Assembly: GCF_001028175.1 (NCBI RefSeq)
Contig: NZ_AEJF01000229.1
Coordinates: forward strand, 1-64,000
Length of the DNA stretch: 64,000 nt
Source of the DNA: Caballeronia mineralivorans PML1(12)
GTDB taxonomy: Bacteria > Pseudomonadota > Gammaproteobacteria > Burkholderiales > Burkholderiaceae
Reading direction: 5' to 3'
In this document: in pieces, positions 8,280-16,363 of the stretch
Position numbering within the stretch: the stretch's first letter is position 1
Layout of the letters: each line of letters opens with the position of its first letter
Position numbers and translations under genes: made by a program
The notes under the pieces: model-generated
The model's input: the letters and a program-made list of their open reading frames with translations, nothing else
What the model was told of the DNA's origin: nothing
The model's database searches: none

Positions 8280-10087
8280 GAAACGCCTCCTTCCGGTTCA
8301 AAATGTGCCGTTATCCAGACGCCGCCCAACGGCGACGGCCGCGCCATCGTGGTCCCGCCGTGCGCCGTCACGATCGCCCGGCACAACGCGAGACCGAGGC
8401 CGGCGCCACCGCTCTGGCGGCTGCGCGATTCATCGACGCGATACAGGCGCTCGAACAGATGCGGCAGCGCTTCGGCGGGCACGCCCGGCAGCGAATCCTG
8501 AACATCGAGTTGCCAGCCGCGGGGGCCGACCGACACCGAGACGCACACGCTTCCGCCCGGATCGGTATAACGCAGCGAATTGAGCAGCAGGTTTTTAAGC
8601 AACTGCACAAAGCGGGCGGGATCGACCTGGAAGGTCAGGCCGGACGTGCCATCCGCAGGGGACTCGCTGGACGCCTCCGGCAGCGTCAGGCTCAGCGCAA
8701 TCTGCTTGGCCCTGAACGATTCCCGCATCGACTCGACCGACGCGCGGACAAGCTGGCCGACGTCAGCCGGCACTTTCCGGTAGCTCAACGCACCGACATC
8801 GCTCAACGATAACTCGTAGAGGTCCTCGATCAATTTGTTCAGCATCGCGACCTCGTTTTGCAGCGAGGCCAGGGAATGGCGATCGAACGCATGCACACCG
8901 TCTTCGATCGCTTCCAGTTCGCCGCGCAACACCGCCAGCGGGGTGCGCAACTCGTGCGAAATATCCGCGATGAAGTCCCGGCGCGAGCGCTCCGCGCGTT
9001 GCAGCGAATCGGCGAGCACATTGAAATCGCCCGCGAGCCGGTCCAGTTCGTCACGACGCCCGGCCGCGACCCGCGTGGTGTAGTCGCCGCCCGCAAGCCG
9101 GTGGGTCGCGATCATCAGCCGCTTGACCGGCGCCAGCACGATGCGCGCGAGCAACATGGCGACCAGCGCGGCCAGGATGACGGCCACGCCGGCGATCTCC
9201 CAGGTCGCGCGCGCCTGCTGGGCCTGGAAGGCGATATCGGCGGCATCGGAGAGCGTATTAGGCGCATTGGCGGCGACCCAGCCGACCACCTTGCCGTTGT
9301 AGACCACCGGCTTGAGCATCGCGTCGGGCGGTGGTTCGGAGTCCGTCGTAGCGACCAGATCATGGTTGGCGTCGAAGAGCGTGGCGGGCTGACGGTCGCC
9401 GCGTCCTCCCCGTGCCATCGGCGGCATGTGCGGCGGCGGACGGTCATAGGGCGGTTCGTCGAGGACAACGCTCCTGTCGACCCGGTCGTGGCTCGCCACC
9501 ACGCCGGAGTCGGCGAACGCCGGGGCGGGCAGGCGCATTCCCCAGTGCGGACCTTCCTCCTTGCCCGACAGGGGGCCAAGCAGTTGCTGCACGCTGGCGC
9601 TGCCCGGAAAGGTGCGCCAACTGGGCAGCTTGTTCGTCTGCGCCTCGACCATTTCCTGCCGCAGCGCCTGGTCATGCGCGGCGTCGAGCAGCGCAACCCA
9701 TTCTTCGGGATGCTGACGCAGGAAGTTCCAGCTGCCGTGAGCGGCGTATTCGGCCGTCACCTTCGCCATGACGGCGTTCAGACGCCCGGCGTCGCGCGCA
9801 CGGACGTAATGCAGGAAACCGTTCTCGAAGCTCAGGCGCAGCGCATATCCCATCGTCAGGGAAATGGCGAGGCAGGCAATCAGCACCGCCAGAAACATTT
9901 TCCACGTAATGCCGAAACGAAACTTCCCGGCCCCCGCCCGCGAGCGGTTTCCGATCACTTTGAGACAGTTGCGCGAACCGGGGCCCTGCAGGTCGCCGGA
10001 TGGTTCGGCCGGCGTTTTTGGGGCCGCTTCACCGGCTGCTCCGCCTAGGGGTGCGCCGAGTAGTTCGCTATGGGTTTCGCTGTGCAT
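8276..10087 (-). CDS. baeS: BaeS-like sensor histidine kinase
   Basis: 603 residues, about 130 longer than E. coli BaeS. Order: a 60-residue cytoplasmic N-tail, membrane segment about 63-86 (MFLAVLIACLAISLTMGYAL), a periplasmic domain of about 210 residues containing a Pro/His/Met-rich patch (RPPPHMPPM), second membrane segment about 295-318, HAMP (APVKRLMIATHRLAGGDYTTRV), H-box DISHELRTP with the histidine near 378, N-box NLLLNSLRYTD and G-box GGAGLGLAL. It probably responds to envelope stress through phosphorylation of BaeR. The extra length is N-terminal and periplasmic, so ligand specificity may differ from the enteric protein. Confidence 0.87.
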   Translation of the reverse strand: MHSETHSELLGAPLGGAAGEAAPKTPAEPSGDLQGPGSRNCLKVIGNRSRAGAGKFRFGITWKMFLAVLIACLAISLTMGYALRLSFENGFLHYVRARDAGRLNAVMAKVTAEYAAHGSWNFLRQHPEEWVALLDAAHDQALRQEMVEAQTNKLPSWRTFPGSASVQQLLGPLSGKEEGPHWGMRLPAPAFADSGVVASHDRVDRSVVLDEPPYDRPPPHMPPMARGGRGDRQPATLFDANHDLVATTDSEPPPDAMLKPVVYNGKVVGWVAANAPNTLSDAADIAFQAQQARATWEIAGVAVILAALVAMLLARIVLAPVKRLMIATHRLAGGDYTTRVAAGRRDELDRLAGDFNVLADSLQRAERSRRDFIADISHELRTPLAVLRGELEAIEDGVHAFDRHSLASLQNEVAMLNKLIEDLYELSLSDVGALSYRKVPADVGQLVRASVESMRESFRAKQIALSLTLPEASSESPADGTSGLTFQVDPARFVQLLKNLLLNSLRYTDPGGSVCVSVSVGPRGWQLDVQDSLPGVPAEALPHLFERLYRVDESRSRQSGGAGLGLALCRAIVTAHGGTTMARPSPLGGVWITAHFEPEGGVS

Positions 10088-10235
10088 TCGCGGATTCTAG
10101 TGGAAACAGGGGGGTGTTTTACGTTTCCGCGACGTTCCCGCGCAACCTCCACGATTTCTCCTTCTTTTGTTCATCGTCAGTGCGAGATGCCTGACTACTA
10201 TTTGATCCTGCCAATGGCGTCATTCCACCTACGCC

Positions 10236-10259
10236 ACTTATCTGCCAACTTATCCGCCG
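10236..10259. promoter_or_regulatory. Tandem 12-base direct repeat upstream of the small unknown gene
   Basis: ACTTATCTGCCA is followed directly by ACTTATCCGCCG (10 of 12 identical). Head-to-tail repeats of 10-12 bases are the usual target of OmpR-family regulators, two of which flank this site. It ends 18 bases before the ATG at 10278, so binding would influence that gene's expression. The match is by eye only. Confidence 0.35.
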
Positions 10260-10277
10260 ATTTTGGAGAGAACACAC

Positions 10278-10643
10278 ATGCAAACCGCTTCGAGCGTTCA
10301 GCGCACCCCATCGAAGGTCTTCGGGCGCGGCGCGGTATCGCCCCGGAACAACGATACGCGGCCAGCGGCTGATGCGCCCGAGGCCGCGTCAGCGACCGGT
10401 GCGCACCGGGTCATCAAGCTGCGTGGCGCGCGCGTCTCGGACACGTTGCCGCGGGCCTGGGGCGAGTGCTGCCGGATTGTCGAATGGGTCAATCGCGAGG
10501 GGCAGTATTCGTGTCTCGCGGTGCCGGGCGACGCGTCGGAAGAAGAGATTCGTCATCGCATGCGCTCGCACAGGAATGGCCCGCAGCATCTCGTGACGGA
10601 CGATCGGGAGTTGCCCGCTCGTGTCGTATTACCCCGCGTATAG
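10278..10643 (+). CDS. Small protein of unknown function
   Basis: 121 residues, not recognised. The ATG at 10278 has a GGAGAG ribosome site 8-13 bases upstream; a TTG at 10263 is less likely. The first 45 residues are low-complexity and Ala/Pro/Thr-rich; residues about 48-105 look globular, with a Trp/Cys pattern (GECCRIVEWVNREGQYSC) followed by an acidic then basic helix (DASEEEIRHRMRSHR). No signal peptide or membrane segment is seen. It sits 71 bases before a response-regulator gene and divergent from baeS, so it may be co-transcribed with the regulator. Confidence 0.6.
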   Translation: MQTASSVQRTPSKVFGRGAVSPRNNDTRPAADAPEAASATGAHRVIKLRGARVSDTLPRAWGECCRIVEWVNREGQYSCLAVPGDASEEEIRHRMRSHRNGPQHLVTDDRELPARVVLPRV

Positions 10644-10714
10644 CGGCAAAGCGATGGTTGGGCACGCTCGTTGAAATTCAGAAAATCCTTCAGGAAGTCG
10701 TCCAGGAAACACAG

Positions 10715-11518
10715 ATGAAAACACGCATCTTTTTTGTCGAGGCCAATCCGGCGGTCCACGGGAAGCTGCGCGATGTCCTCGAAAGCCGCTACAAGGATGT
10801 CCATACGCTTGGCAGCGGTTACGCGTTGATCAGGCGCATGGAACAGGACGTCCCCGCGCTGATCGTGCTGCGCGACGGCTTACCCGACATGAGAGCCTCG
10901 GCGGTGCTGCAGGCGCTGCACCAGGCCGGCCACGACACGCCGGTTATCGTGATCGGAGACACGATGAGCACGCTGGGCTCGGTAGATTTGATCGTGTGCC
11001 TCGAACTGGGTGCCGACGACTACGTGAGAATGCCTTGTCACCCGCGTGAGTTGCTGTCGCGTGTCGAGAACGTGCTGCGTCGCGTGCCGCACAAAGCGCC
11101 TGCGCTTGCCGGTGCCCTGGGGCAGTGCGACATCGGCCAATTTGTCCTCGATTTCCACACCCGCCGGCTGACGCGCAACGGCGTGCCTGTCGCCATGCAT
11201 TCGAGCATGTTCGCGTTGCTGTGCCTGTTCGCGGAACATCCGCTGGAGGTGCTGTCCCGGCGGGTTATTGCCGACAGGTTGCGAGGTGCCGGCGAAGGGC
11301 ACTGCGACCGTTCGCTGGACGTGCTTGTCTGCCGGCTGCGGCGGATTGTTGAATCGGACCCGTCGAGGCCTCGTCTGATTCAGACCATCAGGGGGCGGGG
11401 TTATGTCTTTACCCCAGCTGGGTTGGGTGCCGCTCCGATTGAATTCGACGACGAGCCGCGTGTTATGCCACCGGAAGCCGCTTGGCAGCGGGCCACTGCC
11501 GTCAGGAGCTACGCGTAG
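10715..11518 (+). CDS. OmpR-type regulator with a degenerate (pseudo-)receiver
   Basis: 267 residues. A receiver-like domain (1-115) is followed by a normal winged helix (about 130-235; ends IQTIRGRGYVFTP). Aligned by eye with the adjacent BaeR, the acidic pocket reads VEANP (A10), the phospho-acceptor Asp is R53 in VLRDGLP, the switch Thr is G81, and the conserved Lys is M106 (YVRMPC). The fold signature GADDY is kept. It therefore probably works without Asp phosphorylation, as do atypical receivers such as those of HP1043 or ChxR. No kinase gene accompanies it. The ATG at 10715 is preferred; longer frames overlap the upstream gene. Confidence 0.82.
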   Translation: MKTRIFFVEANPAVHGKLRDVLESRYKDVHTLGSGYALIRRMEQDVPALIVLRDGLPDMRASAVLQALHQAGHDTPVIVIGDTMSTLGSVDLIVCLELGADDYVRMPCHPRELLSRVENVLRRVPHKAPALAGALGQCDIGQFVLDFHTRRLTRNGVPVAMHSSMFALLCLFAEHPLEVLSRRVIADRLRGAGEGHCDRSLDVLVCRLRRIVESDPSRPRLIQTIRGRGYVFTPAGLGAAPIEFDDEPRVMPPEAAWQRATAVRSYA

Positions 11519-11520
11519 CG

Positions 11521-12030
11521 GGCGGGGTTGGTGCTGGGTTGCTGCTTTCGACCTTAGCGGTCTGCGTGAGTTAGTTGATCTCTTGATCACTATTAGCCAC
11601 TTTGCGTGGCGGCACGTCATTTTTGCAAACACGCAAAGAAACGAAGCAAAGAAACGCGTTTCCAACCGTCGGCAAGTTAGTGTCCCTAGCGTGCAGGCTA
11701 GAAGTTTCTGGCACCTGATAGCACGGTGCTCGCCAGATTGACGGATGTTTGAAGCCCGACCTCCGAACACGGATACCCACACGCTTCGCCACCAGTGACT
11801 GAACCTGCCACAGGTTCACCCCACGCTATCCGCGTACAACCGCCCACGAAAATAGGCACGCAGTCCACGTAGCCAACCCACCACGAAATGAGGCAACCAG
11901 CGCACGTCAGGCCGTCATGGTCTAGGGGCTTTGGACAAAGAAATGACGGGCGGCCACGCACAGTGGCTAACAGTGATAAAAAATACAGCTAACTCACGCA
12001 GACCACTAAGGCCGAAAGCACCAACCCGGC
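11521..12030. repeat. 0.5 kb noncoding element bounded by about 100-base inverted repeats
   Basis: The left arm (11521-11628) and right arm (11931-12030) are imperfect reverse complements over nearly their whole length. Shared blocks include GTCTGCGTGAGTTAG, TTAGCCACT, GCGTGGC and CGTCATTT. The left arm has about ten extra bases near its outer end. The 300-base core has no credible gene. The arms resemble GCCGCC/CTTTCTTTG-type repeats dispersed in Burkholderia genomes. It fills the 583-base gap 11519-12101 between the convergent regulator and glycosyltransferase genes. It may be a non-autonomous mobile repeat or a large transcript fold-back that also terminates both genes. Confidence 0.65.
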
Positions 12031-12101
12031 ATTGACCCAGCCCCACGACCGCAAGAACCCCAAACCAAACCCCGAGTGCGAACGAACACCCCGCGAACGA
12101 G

Positions 12102-13016
12102 CTAACCTGCCTGCCGGGTCAGCCGCGCAAACGCCGTCAGGACCCGGTTGCAGGTCAGCGTGTGCCGCCAGAACCGCTCTTTCAGGTACGCGGTGGGCAC
12201 CCACTGCCACGGCAGCACCACATCGACGAGACCCCACGCGGGCCGCCACCGCTCCGCCACCCGGCGACGCCGGAACAGGCTGATGCTCGGAATGCCGAGA
12301 TTCGATGCCAGATGCCCGATGCCCGAGTCGTTGCCGATGAACCACCCCGATTCGTACACCCAGCAGGCCAGCTCGTGCAGGTTCGCGAAATGGGGCGCGG
12401 GGATATCGAACTTCTCCAGGTCGCGCCAGCGTTCGCGCTCGTGCGGCGCGATCACGAACTGCACGTCATAACCGCGCTTGCGCAAGCGCTGGGCCAGCCT
12501 GACGAACCGATGCGAGAACCAACGTTTGTCCTCGGTGCTGGCCTCGGGATGGATCATGACGCGCTTGGCGTTTCTCCGATGCTGGAGGCTCGCAGGCGCT
12601 GTAATCCCGTTATCCAGCACCGGTGCAGTGAGTGCCAGATCATCACGGCAGAAATCGGCGAAACGCTGCGCCATGCAGCCTGGACGGTCGCCGAACTCCA
12701 CGTCGTGCAACGTCAGTACGTGCGGATGGACATCGACAAGATCGACCAGCGGCTGGTTCCATTGCATCTGGAAGAGCGTGTCATAAGGGGCAAACGCGGC
12801 TCCGATGTTTTCCTGCGGAAGCGGAAAGATAGCCACGCTGGGAAACCATTGCCGCAGCGCATGCGCCGGGGTGCCGTAGACGGTGACGTCGAAACCGTGG
12901 TCGATCAGGTTCCTAACGATCACCATGGAAACCAGCGTGTCGCCTATCGCGTTGGAGGCGACGAAAGCCACCCGGCCGACTGGGGCGCGAGGAGCGGGTG
13001 AAGTGTGAGTATTCAT
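12102..13016 (-). CDS. GT9-family glycosyltransferase (heptosyltransferase-like), copy 2
   Basis: 304 residues. N-terminal VAFVASNAIGDTLVSMVIVRNL matches the GDxL..xP start of ADP-heptose:LPS heptosyltransferases, and the C-terminal donor-site motif GWFIGNDSGIGHLASNLGIPSISLF is typical of GT9. It is a diverged paralogue of the neighbouring gene, sharing the same two motifs and RLKERFW-like ending. The ATG at 13016 overlaps the upstream gene's stop by four bases; the much longer open frame upstream is only a shadow of that gene. Likely role: adding a sugar to lipopolysaccharide or another surface glycan; acceptor unknown. Confidence 0.82.
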   Translation of the reverse strand: MNTHTSPAPRAPVGRVAFVASNAIGDTLVSMVIVRNLIDHGFDVTVYGTPAHALRQWFPSVAIFPLPQENIGAAFAPYDTLFQMQWNQPLVDLVDVHPHVLTLHDVEFGDRPGCMAQRFADFCRDDLALTAPVLDNGITAPASLQHRRNAKRVMIHPEASTEDKRWFSHRFVRLAQRLRKRGYDVQFVIAPHERERWRDLEKFDIPAPHFANLHELACWVYESGWFIGNDSGIGHLASNLGIPSISLFRRRRVAERWRPAWGLVDVVLPWQWVPTAYLKERFWRHTLTCNRVLTAFARLTRQAG

Positions 13017-13921
13017 GCGTTGGCAGTGAGTGCGCGTAGCCGGTCGAACGCATCCGCCACCTTGTTGACCGACAACATGTATTTCCAGTAACGCTCCTTG
13101 AGCCGCCCAGTCGGCAGAAACGCGCTGCCGATCAGCACCTGACCTACCCCCCAGCCCGGGCGCCATGTGCGGGCCGTGCCGCGGCGCATGAAGAGCGAGA
13201 GCGTGGGGATCTGAAGGCTCGATGCAAGATGGCCGATGCCCGAATCGTTGCCGATGAACCAGCCGCATTCATACAGCCACGCGGCAACCTGGTCGAGCGG
13301 GCCCAGATCCGCGAGCGTGAGCCCCAGGCGCTCAATATGCGTCCAATGCTCGCGCTCTTCCGGCGCAACAACGAATTGCGGGTCAAAACCGCTGTCGCGC
13401 AGCTTGATCGCCAGGCTGATAAAACGGGACGGCAGCCAGCATTTGTCGGTTGTGCTCGCCATGGGATGGATCGCGACGCGCAGTGGGCGGTGCCGGTGCT
13501 GCAGGCCGGGCAGGGGCGTGATGCCATTGCCTTTGTCGACCTGGGCGAGGCGCAATTCGTCGCGGCAGAAGCGGGTCAGGCGTTCCGCCATGGAATCCGT
13601 CGAATTGGCGCTGCAAAGATGGGCGAGGATGAGGACTTTCGGATGCAGCCTTTCAAGATTGATGAACGGCTTGTTGGCGTGAAGTTGAATGACCGTGTCG
13701 AAGCGGGCGAGTTTTGCCGCGCAGTCGTCCAGTCGCAATTCGGGTTCGATGTCGATGCCGGGAAACCAGCTACGCATGTTATTGATCTGTTGGCCGAACA
13801 CCGTGACCGCAATACCGTTCAGTCGAAGGTTGCGTGCCACAGTCATCATCAACAGCGAGTCGCCGAGCGCTGAAGACAGGATCAATGCCACGCTGGAAAG
13901 TGGCTGGGTTGCGTGCGGCAT
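13013..13921 (-). CDS. GT9-family glycosyltransferase (heptosyltransferase-like), copy 1
   Basis: 302 residues with the GT9 N-terminal VALILSSALGDSLLMMTVARNL and donor-site GWFIGNDSGIGHLASSLQIP. It is translated first in a two-gene unit with its paralogue. Both proteins share the sequence block FCRDxLxL..NGIT.P..LQHR, so the pair arose by tandem duplication. No other cell-envelope genes are adjacent, so the pair appears to be an isolated surface-glycan module. Confidence 0.82.
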   Translation of the reverse strand: MPHATQPLSSVALILSSALGDSLLMMTVARNLRLNGIAVTVFGQQINNMRSWFPGIDIEPELRLDDCAAKLARFDTVIQLHANKPFINLERLHPKVLILAHLCSANSTDSMAERLTRFCRDELRLAQVDKGNGITPLPGLQHRHRPLRVAIHPMASTTDKCWLPSRFISLAIKLRDSGFDPQFVVAPEEREHWTHIERLGLTLADLGPLDQVAAWLYECGWFIGNDSGIGHLASSLQIPTLSLFMRRGTARTWRPGWGVGQVLIGSAFLPTGRLKERYWKYMLSVNKVADAFDRLRALTANA

Positions 13922-14405
13922 ATATGCCTCCGGCGACGCGCTCCGCTGTCGGGGGAGTGCATTCCGCTCAAGTTGTATCCCTGAGCCGGAGGGAGTCTAA
14001 GATCACGCTCCATTACTTGGGTTACGGCATAACTTACCAATACTTAAGAGCACCATATTCTGAGGCAAAAAAATACCGATGTCGCGAGAATTTTTTATGA
14101 TGGAGGGCCATCGAGTCTGGCGCTGATTAAGTGGGTGCGGTTTCAGGCCCGGCTGGCGTTACCGACCCCGAGGCGTACTTTAACAAAGTGCCCCGACCAC
14201 GGGGCGCTCATGAGCGATTCCAGCGGCTGCAAATGCCGGTCGCTGGTTACATGCTGGTTACATAAATATAGTGCGGGGCCGCTGGCCTCGGGGACGAAAG
14301 CGAGGCGTGTCGGTGTGGCGATGGGCAGGGTGAAAGGTGCCCCACAATGACACCATCGGCACGGGGCTGTGTCGCGGGATGCGCTATCTGCGAGGAACCG
14401 GTAGC
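13922..14405. other. Intergenic region with AT-rich core, palindrome and tandem repeat
   Basis: No supported gene. About 14020-14110 is markedly AT-rich and probably carries the promoter of the minus-strand glycosyltransferases. A GCCCCG-acca-CGGGGC hairpin (14190-14205) runs into a perfect 12-base palindrome CGCTCATGAGCG (14205-14216). The 11-base unit GCTGGTTACAT is repeated exactly twice in tandem at 14242-14263. Confidence 0.5.
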
Positions 14406-15317
14406 TCAAGAAATAGCCGCAGCCGGCTGAGTCCACGCGACCAGTTGCTGCAATGCTTCGTCCACGTTCAGATCGGATGTGTCGAGTGTCGCGTTTGTTA
14501 GCTGATAGAGACTCTCGCGCGCATCGAGCATCCTGTGGATGTGTTCCAGCGCCTCGCGCTGCAACGCCGACGTGGCGATCCGCGCGTCGTTTTGCGCCAT
14601 CACGCGCGCGAAATGGACCTCCGGCCGCGCCTTCAGCCAGACGGTGAAAAACGTGCGCAGCAGGAGCTCGTAAGTCGCGGCCTCAGCAACGATGCTGCCC
14701 CCAGGCGCGAGCACCACGCGCGGATGGGTATCGATGATCCGTTCAATACATCGCCGCTCCAGCCGGCGCATGCCGGTCTGCCCATAGAGCGTAATCACTT
14801 CCCCGATCGCGATGCCCGCTTCCTGCTCAATCAGCTTGTCCAGCTCGACGAAGGGTGCATCGAGCTGTGCCGCAAGCAACGCACCGAGCGTCGATTTGCC
14901 GGCGCCGCGCAAGCCGATCAACGCAATGCGGTCGCCATGACCCATGCCCGAAAACCCCGGCGTCGAGATCAACTGTTGCCGCAGCCGCGCCAGCGTGGCG
15001 GGTGACTGCTGCTTCAGGAACTGCACGAGCATGGTGAGGTCGGCGTTCTGCGCGGCGGCATCGGAGAGGAAATCCTGCATGGGCACGTTGAGCGCCACGG
15101 ACAGCTTGTGCAGCAGCGCCACCGACACGTTTCCTTCTCCGCCTTCCACACGCGCCAGATAAGGCACCGATACGCCCGACTGTTCGGCGAGCTGCTTGCG
15201 TGTCATGCCGCGCTGCGCCCTCAGGATGCGTACGCGCCGCGCCAGATGGCCGAGCAGGGTGTCCTGCGCGGACTTCGTGGTCGGCAATGGCGAAGCGTCA
15301 CGGGTCTTGGTCGCCAT
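14406..15317 (-). CDS. BoxR/BzdR-type regulator: XRE DNA-binding domain fused to a shikimate-kinase-like domain
   Basis: 303 residues. Residues about 24-85 form a Cro/CI-type helix-turn-helix (MTRKQLAEQSGVSVPYLARVE). A linker leads to a shikimate-kinase-like fold with P-loop GLRGAGKST at 135-143. This architecture defines BoxR/BzdR repressors, where the kinase-like domain senses benzoyl-CoA or similar aryl-CoA thioesters. Here it is divergent from a crotonase/dehydrogenase/BKACE/CoA-ligase operon, so it presumably represses that operon and answers to a CoA thioester made by it. The effector is inferred. Confidence 0.85.
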   Translation of the reverse strand: MATKTRDASPLPTTKSAQDTLLGHLARRVRILRAQRGMTRKQLAEQSGVSVPYLARVEGGEGNVSVALLHKLSVALNVPMQDFLSDAAAQNADLTMLVQFLKQQSPATLARLRQQLISTPGFSGMGHGDRIALIGLRGAGKSTLGALLAAQLDAPFVELDKLIEQEAGIAIGEVITLYGQTGMRRLERRCIERIIDTHPRVVLAPGGSIVAEAATYELLLRTFFTVWLKARPEVHFARVMAQNDARIATSALQREALEHIHRMLDARESLYQLTNATLDTSDLNVDEALQQLVAWTQPAAAIS

Positions 15318-15586
15318 ATCGGTTCTGGAAGGGAAAGCCGCATTTTACGCGAGCGTCGCGCTGTTTTCGGGGTCGATGCGGGCGCAGTCATGCGCTGGAT
15401 GGCCTTGGGTCTGCGTCATGAATAAGTATATTAAAAGATATATATCCGTGTATACGGTGATAGATGATCATCCATTTACGGATCAACGAGCACAAAATTT
15501 AGGGGTTTACGCCGAATTCTCACTTTTCGATTGCTCATGAAAAAATATCTTATAAGATATGTTCATCGAACAACCCTGGTGAATGA
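15318..15586. promoter_or_regulatory. Divergent promoter region with perfect palindrome ATATCTTATAAGATAT
   Basis: The 269-base gap between the BoxR-like gene and the crotonase operon is strongly AT-rich from 15420 to 15565. A perfect 16-base palindrome lies at 15545-15560, only 26 bases before the crotonase ATG, and a related AT-rich stretch (AAAAGATATATAT) occurs near 15433-15445. The palindrome is the best operator candidate for the divergent regulator and is placed where binding would block transcription start. Confidence 0.5.
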
Positions 15587-16363
15587 ATGGCACACGAACT
15601 CCTCAACGTGCGAATCGACGGCGCGATAGCGCATGTCGAGTTGCATCGTCCCGAGAAGCGCAACGCGCTCAACAACGCGCTGATCGAGGCGCTCCATGCC
15701 GCTTTTGCAAGCTTCGGCGATGAGGTCAGGGCAATCACCCTGTCGGCGTCGGGCGCGCACTTCTGCGCCGGCCTCGATCTCGCGGAGAACAGTGTGCGCA
15801 GCTCCATCGAGGTACTACGCACATCGCAGCGCTGGCATCAGGTGTTTCAACGCATCCAGTTTTCGGACAAGCCGGTCATCGCCGTCATGCAGGGTGGGGT
15901 GATCGGCGGCGGGCTGGAACTCGCGCTTGCCGCGCATGTGCGCATCGCCGAAGTGGACGCGTTTTTCCAGTTGCCGGAAGCGCAGCGCGGGATTTTCGTG
16001 GGCGGCGGCGCGTCGGTGCGTCTTGCCCGCGTGATCGGCGCGGATCGCATGACCGAAATGATGCTGACAGGCCGCAAATATTCCGCCGCCGATGGGCATC
16101 GTCTGGGTCTCGCGCATTACCTCGCCGAGCCGGGTGGCGGGCGGCAGATGGCAGCAGAACTCGTCGCGCAGGTGGCAGCGAATGCGCGGTTATCGAACTG
16201 GGCCGCAATCAATGCGGTGGCGCGGATTCAGGACATGTCAATGAGCGAGGGTTTGTTCACCGAGTCGCTGACCGCCGCGTTGACGCAAAGCAGTCAGGAT
16301 GCGCCCGAAGGGATGAAGGCGTTCCTGAACGGCGGCCGTTCGCCGGAGAGGGGGCAGGGATGA
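15587..16363 (+). CDS. Enoyl-CoA hydratase/isomerase (crotonase) family protein
   Basis: 258 residues with the crotonase fold. N-terminal HRPEKRNALNN, the oxyanion-hole segment SGAHFCAGLDL and the second oxyanion motif GGVIGGGLELALAAHVRIA are present. Catalytic-region FQLPEAQRGIFVGGGASVRL has E in the LPE position. It should hydrate, isomerise or cleave a CoA thioester made by the ligase at the end of the operon. Overlaps the next gene by four bases. Confidence 0.85.
   Translation: MAHELLNVRIDGAIAHVELHRPEKRNALNNALIEALHAAFASFGDEVRAITLSASGAHFCAGLDLAENSVRSSIEVLRTSQRWHQVFQRIQFSDKPVIAVMQGGVIGGGLELALAAHVRIAEVDAFFQLPEAQRGIFVGGGASVRLARVIGADRMTEMMLTGRKYSAADGHRLGLAHYLAEPGGGRQMAAELVAQVAANARLSNWAAINAVARIQDMSMSEGLFTESLTAALTQSSQDAPEGMKAFLNGGRSPERGQG

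Noticed and set aside
12102..13268. Long N-terminal extension of the second GT9 glycosyltransferase
   Set aside because: The extra 84 residues are a shadow of the upstream paralogue; the ATG at 13016 overlaps its stop in the normal operon style and gives a proper GT9 start.
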